From: an uncultured Prevotellaceae bacterium
GTDB lineage: Bacteria > Bacteroidota > Bacteroidia > Bacteroidales > Bacteroidaceae
Direction: 5' to 3'
DNA length: 38,688 bases
Assembly (NCBI GenBank): GCA_900316265.1
Contig: ONCH01000043.1
Location: 1 to 38,688 of the forward strand
The stretch's first letter is position 1. Each line of letters starts with the position of its first letter. A program made the translations under genes and the position numbers. The notes beneath the pieces are model-generated. The model worked only from the letters and a program-made list of their open reading frames with translations. It did no database searches and was not told where the DNA came from. Of the stretch, positions 1 to 5,524 are shown piece after piece.

Positions 1-109
1 TGAGGGTACGCGACAGTCTTTTGACCTACTGGGAAGCGCTGGCTGGTGAGAGAATGAGCAGGCATTTTTCTCTCTTACCATTTGTCAGTTGCTTCCCAAT
101 TTTTTTTTT
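1..109 (+). repeat. Dispersed structured element, copy 1 (right end only)
   Basis: This is the right-hand end of the dispersed element; the rest lies left of the window. It contains GCGACAG (10-16), the 3' arm of hairpin IV, and the whole of hairpin V, whose outer arms are GGGAAGC (31-37) and GCTTCCC (91-97), followed by a run of ten T (100-109). Hairpin plus T-run looks like an intrinsic terminator reading rightwards. The same sequence recurs at 5117-5215 and, inverted, at 30786-30877. It abuts the 3' end of the DUF6169-like gene. Confidence 0.85.
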
Positions 110-116
110 GGAGATC

Positions 117-617
117 TTAAGTGATAGGCTTCTTCAGAAATGCAGCCAACTCATCGAAGCGTGCCAGGATTAGCTTAAGGTCTGGGTGTGTTTTCTCTAC
201 GATGATGGCACCATAGTTGGGAGTCTCATCGTCCATTACATCCTCTATGGTGCGAATTTCATAAAGGTTACGCTTTTCGTAGGTATTGAACCAACGAAGG
301 AATAAGTGAAAACGGTACTTCTGCATACCGTCACCTGTGGCACAGATATATAGAAGTACTCCACCGTTAGCACGGAAGAATTCTTCGATGATGGCAAGTA
401 TTGTGTCACGTAGTTTGCGGTCGTTGGGGGAAGGCTGGCCATTTTTGTTGAGAATGCCAAACTCGTAGGCAGGATAGTTCATCATTCCTTCGTTCAGTTC
501 GAACGAGATGCCATATTTCACGCCATAATCTGTTTCAAACAACAAATCCCCATCAGCGTCTTGAACGACGTAATAGGGAGAATTGAGGTTTAGAAGGGCA
601 ATGTTAAGCTCAATCAT
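117..617 (-). CDS. DUF6169-like hypothetical protein, possible toxin partner
   Basis: A protein of 166 residues with no signal peptide or membrane segment. The N-terminal half (Y-x-V-x-D-x-D-G-x-L-x-F-x-T-x-x-G-x-x-Y) and overall length resemble the Bacteroidetes family I know as DUF6169; this assignment is from memory. Its start (ATG at 615-617) overlaps by four bases the stop of a 46-residue gene, so the two are translationally coupled. A two-gene unit with a tiny first gene, a strong upstream promoter and mobile surroundings suggests a toxin-antitoxin pair, but no catalytic motif is recognised. A damaged second copy lies at 2284-2410. The 3' end abuts a copy of the dispersed element. Confidence 0.7.
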   Translation of the reverse strand: MIELNIALLNLNSPYYVVQDADGDLLFETDYGVKYGISFELNEGMMNYPAYEFGILNKNGQPSPNDRKLRDTILAIIEEFFRANGGVLLYICATGDGMQKYRFHLFLRWFNTYEKRNLYEIRTIEDVMDDETPNYGAIIVEKTHPDLKLILARFDELAAFLKKPIT

Positions 618-754
618 GCCATTTCTTCCTGATAAATTTCTTTTTTCAGTTTGGTGTCAAGACGGTCATACATAGCCTTCTGTCTTTCCTGAAATGCTCG
701 TACTGCAGCAAGCATTTCTTCGTTTGTGCGTGGTGTAAATCTCTTGTCCATCAT
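614..754 (-). CDS. Small hypothetical protein (46 aa), possible antitoxin
   Basis: It encodes 46 residues starting with two Met codons (752-754 and 749-751), charged and predicted helical (E-R-Q-K-A-M-Y-D-R-L-D-x-K-L-K-K-E-I-Y-Q-E-E). A longer open frame extends upstream, but that part is antisense to the ORF6N gene, and a good promoter (-7 TATCTTTG at 778-785) lies just before the Met pair, so the short form is chosen. The stop overlaps the start of the DUF6169-like gene in an ATGA. Position, size and coupling fit an antitoxin or small regulator; the sequence gives no recognisable DNA-binding motif. Confidence 0.6.
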   Translation of the reverse strand: MMDKRFTPRTNEEMLAAVRAFQERQKAMYDRLDTKLKKEIYQEEMA

Positions 755-777
755 AGATTCTTTCTTCTTTTCTGCTG

Positions 778-809
778 CAAAGATAATGCAAACGGAGCAA
801 ACTTCCAAA
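778..809 (-). promoter_or_regulatory. Bacteroidetes-type promoter for the 46-aa / DUF6169-like pair
   Basis: On the minus strand TTTG (806-809) is followed after 20 bp by TATCTTTG (778-785), matching the -33 TTTG / -7 TAnnTTTG consensus of the Bacteroidetes primary sigma factor. It sits 24 bp before the start codon at 754. Confidence 0.75.
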
Positions 810-890
810 TAATTCTGAAGAAATCTGACGCCTGAAGGTATGGGTATGGCGATGCAATCTTCGAAAAGATGAAATAAAAAAGGTAATGGT

Positions 891-1553
891 CTATTCTTCT
901 GACGATTGGGGTTCGCTATCGTCTTGGATAAATCCGATTCTGCGCCTTGGCTTTTGTCTTGGCTCTTTTGACTGCAGTTCAGCCAGTGCTGTGCTGATGG
1001 CATCGAGCTGCTGGCGAGTGCTTTCGTTGATGTCATTCTGGTCATGAAGAATGTCTTCGATATCCAGCTTTAAGTCTTCAAAGTCCTTGCGTAGCTGAGC
1101 GACATCGGCAGCAGTATTGGGCAATGAAAGAGATGTCGCTATTTTGCGGAATTCGGTAAATGCACGCATGATGCCGATATTAACTTGAATAGCCAATGGT
1201 GAACGGAGAACACTGCTGAGCATGGCCACGCCATTCTCAGTGAAGGCGTACGGTAACTTTTGCGTACCACCGCGTCTTTCCTTTGATTTTGATGTCGCAA
1301 TTTGCGATATCAAAACTCCATCTGCTTGATTTTCAGTCGTATTGGATGTCGCAATTTGCGACTTCAAAATCTCAAACTCGCCTTTTGTCAACTGAAACAT
1401 GAAGTCTTCAGGAAAACGTTCAATGTTACGTTTTACCTGTTCATTCAGTCTTCTTGTCTCTACTCCATACATGGCAGCTAAGTCGAAATCCAGCATTACG
1501 CGCTGACCTCGAATCTCATAGATTTTGCTCTGAATAGTCTGTATCTCGTTCAT
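891..1553 (-). CDS. ORF6N domain-containing protein
   Basis: A 220-residue protein with an N-terminal ORF6N domain (about residues 1-130): I-Q-S-K-I-Y-E-I-R-G-x-R-V-M-L-D-F-D-L-A, then ERFPEDFMFQL, then LPYAFTENGVAML. ORF6N domains are DNA-binding modules known from phage antirepressors and common as single genes in Bacteroidetes. The C-terminal part is a charged coiled-coil-like helix. The open frame extends eight codons further upstream, but a -7 box (TATCTTTG, 1575-1582) overlaps that start, so the Met at 1553, preceded by AGGAAAC, is used. Inside the domain the segment S-Q-I-A-T-S occurs twice, 18 codons apart, each over a palindromic DNA core. Function here is unknown; a regulator of nearby mobile DNA is one possibility. 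Confidence 0.85.
   Translation of the reverse strand: MNEIQTIQSKIYEIRGQRVMLDFDLAAMYGVETRRLNEQVKRNIERFPEDFMFQLTKGEFEILKSQIATSNTTENQADGVLISQIATSKSKERRGGTQKLPYAFTENGVAMLSSVLRSPLAIQVNIGIMRAFTEFRKIATSLSLPNTAADVAQLRKDFEDLKLDIEDILHDQNDINESTRQQLDAISTALAELQSKEPRQKPRRRIGFIQDDSEPQSSEE
1291..1361. repeat. Intragenic direct repeat with palindromic core in the ORF6N gene
   Basis: GATGTCGCAATTTGCGA occurs at 1291-1307 and 1345-1361, exactly 54 bp (18 codons) apart, so gain or loss of a unit keeps the frame. The core TCGCAATTTGCGA is an odd-length near-perfect palindrome. Confidence 0.85.
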
Positions 1554-1574
1554 CTTGTTTCCTGTATTTGGCTG

Positions 1575-1582
1575 CAAAGATA
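1575..1582 (-). promoter_or_regulatory. -7 promoter box for the ORF6N gene
   Basis: TATCTTTG on the minus strand, 21 bp before the chosen start at 1553. A TTG lies at 1600-1602, spacing 17 bp, shorter than ideal. This box decides the start codon. Confidence 0.6.
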
Positions 1583-1968
1583 CAAAATCTTTAATATAAC
1601 AAGGCAGGAATTCAATAAAAATGATGAAGAAGTTATGAGAATAAAGAGATGCGCCCTAAAGACAGAAGTAAGCGATCTATGAAAAGATGAAATTTTGAAA
1701 TAGACCTCCCCACTTCCCCAAATCTCTCGGAAAGGCCGTGCAGAAAGGGGTTGCGAGAGGGGAAGTGTTTGTAAAAGGCTTCCCCAAGACTTCCCCCAGA
1801 CCTCCCCAGGAATGGGAATCCGAAGAGAGGCATCTAGGTATTGAAAAGACGGTGGAACATGGGGAAGTGTTAGGGAAGTGTAGGGGAAGTGTTACGGAAA
1901 GACTTCCCCCGCTGGAAAGCCTAGTGTAAATAGGCATTACAGGCTATAGGTGGGAAGTGTTAGAAATA

Positions 1969-2019
1969 AGCCTAATAGGAATCCTAATTAGCCTAATACA
2001 GCTCTTAGTTAGCCTAATA
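1969..2019 (+). repeat. Three 9-bp iterons at 21-bp spacing (copy A)
   Basis: AGCCTAATA at 1969-1977, 1990-1998 and 2011-2019, identical in all three, with 12-bp spacers of different sequence. 21 bp is two helical turns, so all three face the same side of DNA. Confidence 0.9.
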
Positions 2020-2046
2020 ACGACCCCGTAATAGCTGTACTATGAA

Positions 2047-2102
2047 GATGTAAGAGGTAAGATGTAAGAAGTAATAGATTATAGATGATAGATAATAGAT
2101 AA
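2047..2102 (+). repeat. Heptamer array, 8 units (copy A)
   Basis: Eight exact 7-bp steps: GATGTAA, GAGGTAA, GATGTAA, GAAGTAA, TAGATTA, TAGATGA, TAGATAA, TAGATAA. The equivalent arrays in copies B and C have five and seven units. Confidence 0.85.
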
Positions 2103-2283
2103 TAACGGAAGTAGCCCATAGCGATGGGGCAGGAGAATCGGATTCTCGCTTCACGACAACTATATTTCACATATAGTTTAAAATTTAGTTAATAATGGCG
2201 GCTAGCCCGTGAGGGTAGGTTCGTCAAAGTGAATTAAAATGTAAGTTTTTTATATTTATGCTGTCGCCCGCCCGTTGGAGATC

Positions 2284-2410
2284 TTAAGTGACAGGCTTCT
2301 TCAGAAATGCAGCCAACTCATCGAAGCGTGCCAGGATTAGCTTAAGGTCTGGGTGTGTTTTCTCTACGATGATGGCAAGTATTGTGTCACGTAGTTTGCG
2401 GTCGTTGGGG
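2284..2410 (-). pseudogene. Truncated, internally deleted copy of the DUF6169-like gene
   Basis: From 2275 to 2377 the sequence is almost identical to 108-210, the 3' end of the gene at 117-617 (one difference in the penultimate codon region, T to C). It then jumps to sequence equal to 397-430. The junction is the 11-mer CGATGATGGCA, present in the intact gene at 200-210 and 386-396 and once here (2367-2377), so 186 bp, an exact 62 codons, were lost between direct repeats. Homology ends at 2410, where manA-like sequence starts; the first two thirds of the gene are missing. Confidence 0.85.
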
Positions 2411-2545
2411 CAACTCGCCGCCATACCGTCTGCACACCTCACGACCAAGAATCTCCTCAGGATGCTTGCTGACCACCTCCTTCAGTGTTTCGCCAGCCCA
2501 CACCACTTCATGCAGGTTGGGCTCAAACAAGAAAGGATATAATAT
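2411..2545 (-). pseudogene. Fragment of a mannose-6-phosphate isomerase-like gene
   Basis: The minus strand reads L-Y-P-F-L-F-E-P-N-L-H-E-V-V-W, then A-G-E-T-L-K-E-V-V-x-K-H-P-E-E-I-L-G and R-R-Y-G-G-E-L-P. These match, as I remember the family, the N-terminal strand (LYPLLFEPN...VWGG) and a later segment (GxTLxEVVxxxxxxLLG...FPLL) of class I phosphomannose isomerase. About 30 residues expected between VWGG and GETL are absent, so an internal deletion is likely, and the codon before LYPF is ATA rather than ATG. It runs directly into the DUF6169 fragment. It is a remnant, not a working gene. The sequence from 2546 to 2663 shows nothing recognisable. Confidence 0.5.
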
Positions 2546-2663
2546 ATGCTTATCACTCCATAGCCAACCCACCACGAAGGATACAAATCCAATGGCTCGT
2601 GCCCGCGCACTGTTACTCGGGATTCCTTTCTGCGATTTCAGCGATTTCTGCGAGACCTAATAG

Positions 2664-3032
2664 TTAACCATTACTCTCCGGTTCCCAAAGAAACCTGCTC
2701 ATGTCCACATGCCCATTAGCCTTGAACGCGACCCCCTCTTCCTCCAAAAGAGTCCTCTGCCGAGCCCACCCCGGCGCCGTGCGCCCCTCCTTGTTCACCA
2801 CCCGGTGACAAGGGAGCGACTCCGCCCCAGGCGTATACCTCAGCGTGCGCCCCACCATTCGGGAATGACTCGGCCATCCAGCCAGCGCAGCAATATCACC
2901 GTATGTCGTCACCTTCCCACGAGGAATCTGGCTCACGATGTTCAGCACATCCTCACCAAACCTCCTCACCTGCTCCGCCGTCATCTTGTCAGGGTAGTCC
3001 TTCATCATACGCCACCTTTCGTCCTGCGTCAT
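2664..3032 (-). CDS. MGMT family (methylated-DNA cysteine methyltransferase-like) protein
   Basis: A 122-residue protein corresponding to the C-terminal DNA-binding/active-site domain of O6-alkylguanine-DNA alkyltransferases. Residues around 30-50 (I-P-x-G-K-V-T-T-Y-G-D-I-A) form the family's first helix region, S-R-M-V-G-R-T-L-R the recognition helix with an Arg finger, and L-P-C-H-R-V-V the active site with the acceptor Cys retained. Alkyltransferase-like (Atl) proteins have Trp there, so this one may still be a suicide repair enzyme although it lacks the N-terminal domain. An alternative start is the Met-Met pair nine codons in. It ends 13 bp downstream of the DUF234-type ATPase gene on the same strand and may be co-transcribed. 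Confidence 0.85.
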   Translation of the reverse strand: MTQDERWRMMKDYPDKMTAEQVRRFGEDVLNIVSQIPRGKVTTYGDIAALAGWPSHSRMVGRTLRYTPGAESLPCHRVVNKEGRTAPGWARQRTLLEEEGVAFKANGHVDMSRFLWEPESNG

Positions 3033-3044
3033 AATCGTGAACCG

Positions 3045-4490
3045 TTAACCATGAAAAAGATCGTCAACGTCTACCTCATTATTTATACTTTGCCATCCTG
3101 CATTGTGCACCAAACCTGCAGAAGTCACCATTGTCAATTGAAGAGACTTATTCGTTTCGGTTACCTCACGGAATGTATCACGCCGTTCCAGCATTCGTTG
3201 TGCATATTCAGCAGAAATTGCGAAGGGCTTGTTAGTAAACTTCATCTCGCAGAGATTGATGGTCTTATCACCACGGTCAATAATCAGGTCAATCTGGGCA
3301 CCCTTATGTTCTTCACCATCCTTGCCTATATATGGCTTACATGACCATGAGCATACATTTGTCAGGATACCGCTGATGCCCAACTTATGTTTGATTTGAG
3401 GAATATGGTGCAAGCAAACTTGTTCAAAAGCATAGCCCTCCCAACTGGAAATATCCTGTCCCAGATGACTCCAGTAGTGTTCGTCACCTCCATGATAGTT
3501 CTTAACGAAACGGAGATAGAACAAAGAGTAGAGGTCAGTAAGTTGATACATCACATCACGTTCTGACTTTCCAAAAGCATTGTAACTACGGATGAAATCA
3601 CAATTGCACAAATCTTCGAGAACATCTGAGAAATAACCGCTGTCTTCTATTCCTATTTCCTTAATCAGGTCCTGGCGTGTCAAACCTTTCATCTGCTTTG
3701 AAAGTACTTCAACAACTCGCCGATAGAGTCGCGACTCTTTAAAAAGCGACTTATAGAGGAAATTATACTCTTTCTGTAGTGGTGCATTCTCAGAAAAGAA
3801 TAACGCATCTATGTTTTGGGCAACGCTCAAACTTCGACTCATCATATCAAGATAATAAGGCGTTCCACCAACAGCCATATAGGTTTCAATGATATGCTGA
3901 CGTGATAGATCAAAACCTCGTAATTTCAGGAATTCCTCTGTTTCACTGAGATTGAAAGGGCGTAGATAAATTTGCTTTGTTACCCTATTATGTAGTCCGC
4001 CCTTATCGCCAAGCAACTTGTTAGTCATCCAGGTAGTAGCCGAACCACAGACAATAAGTTTGATATTGTCATGTTTCGATGCCCAGCCATTCCAGAACAA
4101 ATCAAAAGCTTTAAGAAAACGTGAGCGGGGAGTATCAAGCCATGGGAGTTCGTCAATGAAGATGTCTATGCGTTCCTTATCAAGCAAAGTCTCCATATAC
4201 TCACGAAGCATAAGGAACGCCTCCATCCAATCCTTGGGAACCTTGTACTTCTTCTTTGCATAGATGCCAAGTTGAGTTGAAAAGTTAGTCAGTTGTTCTT
4301 TACGAGTACCTTCGTAGATACCGGTAGTATAGAAATCATATTTTGCATCAAAGGTCTTATCAATAAGGAATGTTTTACCTATACGTCTACGTCCGTATAT
4401 GGCAACCAATTCTGCCTTGGGGGAACTGATTATTTCCTGCAGGAGTACAAGTTCTTGATGCCTGCCCACCATTATATTCTTATTCTCCAT
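3045..4490 (-). CDS. AAA family ATPase with C-terminal DUF234-like domain
   Basis: A 481-residue protein. Walker A is G-R-R-R-I-G-K-T (about residues 33-40) and Walker B is I-D-I-F-I-D-E-L-P-W (about 110-119), followed by a sensor-like I-V-C-G-S-A-T-T-W-M. The middle (about 270-330) looks like a winged helix (K-G-L-T-R-Q-D-L-I-K-E-I-G). The C-terminal region carries I-D-L-I-I-D-R-x-D-K-x-I-N-L-C-E-M-K-F, a PD-(D/E)xK nuclease-like pattern typical of DUF234 proteins. This family is widespread in Bacteroidetes and archaea with no settled role; links to DNA mobility or defence are inference. It has its own -7 box (TATCTTTG, 4514-4521) and lies between repeat elements. Confidence 0.85.
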   Translation of the reverse strand: MENKNIMVGRHQELVLLQEIISSPKAELVAIYGRRRIGKTFLIDKTFDAKYDFYTTGIYEGTRKEQLTNFSTQLGIYAKKKYKVPKDWMEAFLMLREYMETLLDKERIDIFIDELPWLDTPRSRFLKAFDLFWNGWASKHDNIKLIVCGSATTWMTNKLLGDKGGLHNRVTKQIYLRPFNLSETEEFLKLRGFDLSRQHIIETYMAVGGTPYYLDMMSRSLSVAQNIDALFFSENAPLQKEYNFLYKSLFKESRLYRRVVEVLSKQMKGLTRQDLIKEIGIEDSGYFSDVLEDLCNCDFIRSYNAFGKSERDVMYQLTDLYSLFYLRFVKNYHGGDEHYWSHLGQDISSWEGYAFEQVCLHHIPQIKHKLGISGILTNVCSWSCKPYIGKDGEEHKGAQIDLIIDRGDKTINLCEMKFTNKPFAISAEYAQRMLERRDTFREVTETNKSLQLTMVTSAGLVHNAGWQSINNEVDVDDLFHG

Positions 4491-4513
4491 ACCAAATATG
4501 TTTATTTTTGGTG

Positions 4514-4521
4514 CAAAGATA
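4514..4521 (-). promoter_or_regulatory. -7 promoter box for the DUF234-type ATPase gene
   Basis: TATCTTTG on the minus strand 23 bp before the start at 4490. No clear TTTG lies at the right distance upstream, so the -33 element is weak. Confidence 0.55.
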
Positions 4522-4563
4522 ATATATATTTTTAGAAATTAAAAGAAAAAAATGCGTTATTTT

Positions 4564-4600
4564 ACTACGGTAACCTACTTTTTTTGTGGGTTACCGTAGT
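4564..4600. repeat. 12-bp perfect inverted repeat upstream of the ATPase promoter
   Basis: ACTACGGTAACC (4564-4575) and GGTTACCGTAGT (4589-4600) are perfect inverted repeats separated by 13 bp that include a T-run. It could be an operator, a terminator or a recombination end. Confidence 0.8.
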
Positions 4601-4670
4601 GCTATCATACATCTTCAGGGCTGCCTCGATATCATCTTTGGGAATTTTGGGACGACCCGTCCCCCCGTTC
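4565..4670 (-). pseudogene. Possible remnant of a serine recombinase C-terminal domain
   Basis: The minus strand reads N-G-G-T-G-R-P-K-I-P-K-D-D-I-E-A-A-L-K-M-Y, then D-S-T-T-V-T-H-K and, within a few codons, a stop at 4565-4567. G-R-P-K-[IL]-P followed by an amphipathic helix with A-L-x-x-Y resembles the start of the helix-turn-helix domain of resolvases and invertases. The catalytic domain is absent, and the second helix is replaced by the inverted repeat at 4564-4600. It would be a decayed end of a mobile element. The match is short and rests on memory of the family. Confidence 0.35.
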
Positions 4671-4672
4671 CA

Positions 4673-4709
4673 TCGCTCGCCCTTTAGGGCACAGGCTTCG
4701 CGAGCGATA
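4673..4709. repeat. 9-bp inverted repeat
   Basis: ATCGCTCGC (4673-4681) is mirrored by GCGAGCGAT (4701-4709) with a 19-bp loop. It lies in non-coding sequence between the ATPase gene and element copy B. Apart from this hairpin, the neighbouring inverted repeats and the recombinase remnant, I see no gene between 4491 and 4915. Confidence 0.7.
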
Positions 4710-4830
4710 CCACCATTTCTAAAAACAGACAAGCGGCCATATCACCATTGGAAGTTCTTCGACTAGCGAAGCGAGCAAAGCTCGAATTCTCTCTTAAACC
4801 AAGGACAAGTGGGGACGGTTCTCTGCAAGC

Positions 4831-4895
4831 AGAGTGTGGCGTTGCAATCTGTTGATCCACTTTTAGAAATGATACGCATTGCAACGCCACACTCT
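4831..4895. repeat. 18-bp perfect inverted repeat (large hairpin)
   Basis: AGAGTGTGGCGTTGCAAT (4831-4848) is mirrored exactly by ATTGCAACGCCACACTCT (4878-4895), leaving a 29-bp loop. Long perfect arms in otherwise empty sequence suggest a REP-like hairpin, a miniature transposable element or a recombination site. Confidence 0.85.
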
Positions 4896-4915
4896 CAAAG
4901 AGAGAAGTAGCTATT

Positions 4916-5216
4916 GATGTAAGATGTAAGAAGGAAGACGTAAGATGTATAACGCAAGAGTCAGACGGTGACAGAACGAGGTTCGACTCCTCGCTTCACG
5001 ACAACTATATTTCACATATAGTTTTAAAATTTAGTTAATAATGGCGGCTAGCCCGTGAGGGTAGGTTCGTCAACGTGAATTAAAATGTAAGTTTTTTATA
5101 TTTATGCTGTCGCCCGCCCGTGAGGGTACGCGACAGTTTTGACCTACTGGGAAGCGCTGGCTGGTGAGAGTATGAGCAGGCATTTTTCTCTCTTACCATT
5201 TGTCAGTTGCTTCCCA
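4916..5216 (+). repeat. Dispersed structured element, copy B (3' half)
   Basis: The copy starts at the heptamer array: GATGTAA, GATGTAA, GAAGGAA, GACGTAA, GATGTAT (4916-4950). It continues with hairpin I, GTCA-GACGG-TGAC (4960-4972); hairpin II, CGAGG-TTCGACT-CCTCG (4977-4993); hairpin III, AACTATA/TATAGTT (5003-5023); CCC-GTGA-GGG; hairpin IV, CTGTCGC/GCGACAG (5107-5136) enclosing CCC-GTGA-GGG; and hairpin V, GGGAAGC/GCTTCCC (5149-5215), followed by a T-rich run. From 5003 to 5113 it is nearly identical to copy A. The iteron part is missing. It abuts the 3' end of the toxin gene. Confidence 0.85.
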
Positions 5217-5221
5217 GATTT

Positions 5222-5524
5222 TTATTGTTTTTGTGAATCATGCATGTTTTGTGCATGGCATGCATCATGTATAGTGATAGTATCTCCATCAATAGTATAT
5301 GCGTAATACCAATTGTCTGTATTTGCCATATGGTAACCAGCCCATCGCTTAATGGTGGGTTTACGCCTTAATAGCTTTTTCTCTATTTCGTATGCAGAGT
5401 CAATTGCATCGTCAATGTTTTTATGCATTAACTCCCTAGAATAGGTGTGTTTGTATTTTTTTGCTACATTTTGATAGAATGTGGCTATCTTTAACAAACA
5501 CTGTTTCTTAAGAATATATCTCAT
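5222..5524 (-). CDS. Putative toxin of a toxin-antitoxin pair (100 aa)
   Basis: A basic 100-residue protein of the size of ParE/RelE-like toxins, without a recognised catalytic signature. The C-terminus W-Y-Y-A-Y-T-I-D-G-D-T-I-T-I-H-D-A-C-H-A-Q-N-M-H is distinctive and recurs as a remnant at 31464-31550 (Y-Y-A-Y-T-I-E-E-D-T-I-I-V-S-D-A-C-H-A-Q-N-M-H), so a family exists. Its ATG overlaps the stop of the 85-residue gene before it by four bases. Coupling, order (small acidic partner first) and a private promoter argue for a type II toxin-antitoxin pair. The 3' end lies 5 bp from element copy B. Confidence 0.65.
   Translation of the reverse strand: MRYILKKQCLLKIATFYQNVAKKYKHTYSRELMHKNIDDAIDSAYEIEKKLLRRKPTIKRWAGYHMANTDNWYYAYTIDGDTITIHDACHAQNMHDSQKQ

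Larger units (their letters stand above)
1703..2274 (+). repeat. Dispersed structured element, copy A (nearly complete)
   Basis: This 572-bp stretch has a counterpart, inverted, at 30786-31389. In order it contains: a GGGAAGTGT-rich left part (1703-1960) with several direct and inverted ACTTCCCC/GGGGAAGT motifs; three AGCCTAATA iterons at 1969, 1990 and 2011; eight heptamers (2047-2102); hairpin I with arms GCCCAT/ATGGG (about 2113-2130); hairpin II GAGAA-TCGGA-TTCTC (2133-2147); hairpin III from AACTATA and TATAGTT; and the left arm of hairpin IV. It is cut off after CCCG at 2274, where the DUF6169 pseudogene begins, so hairpin V is lost. Open frames of 60-90 codons inside it look like by-products of the repeats. 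Confidence 0.85.

Noticed and set aside
755-1045. N-terminal extension of the 46-aa gene to 143 codons
   Set aside because: The added part is antisense to the ORF6N gene and contains the -7/-33 promoter of the short form.
891-1577. ORF6N gene as proof of a prophage
   Set aside because: ORF6N proteins are common as single genes in Bacteroidetes; no capsid, tail, integrase or lysis gene lies nearby.
1677-1937. Open frames on both strands rich in S, P, F, G and K in the repeat element
   Set aside because: They lie in the GGGAAGTGT-rich part of the element and are open on both strands because of the repeats; copy C does not keep the same frames well, and no start signals are seen.
1969-2102. 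A CRISPR array
   Set aside because: The repeats are 9 bp at 21-bp steps or 7 bp in tandem, much shorter than CRISPR repeats, and there are no cas genes.
2709-3344. A 211-codon plus-strand frame
   Set aside because: It is antisense to the MGMT-family gene and the end of the ATPase gene, and its sequence is Arg/Pro/His-rich as expected for a shadow frame.
4951-5003. A tRNA gene
   Set aside because: Only a T-arm-like hairpin and an acceptor-like tail are present; no D-arm, no seven-base anticodon loop and no matching 5' acceptor strand.
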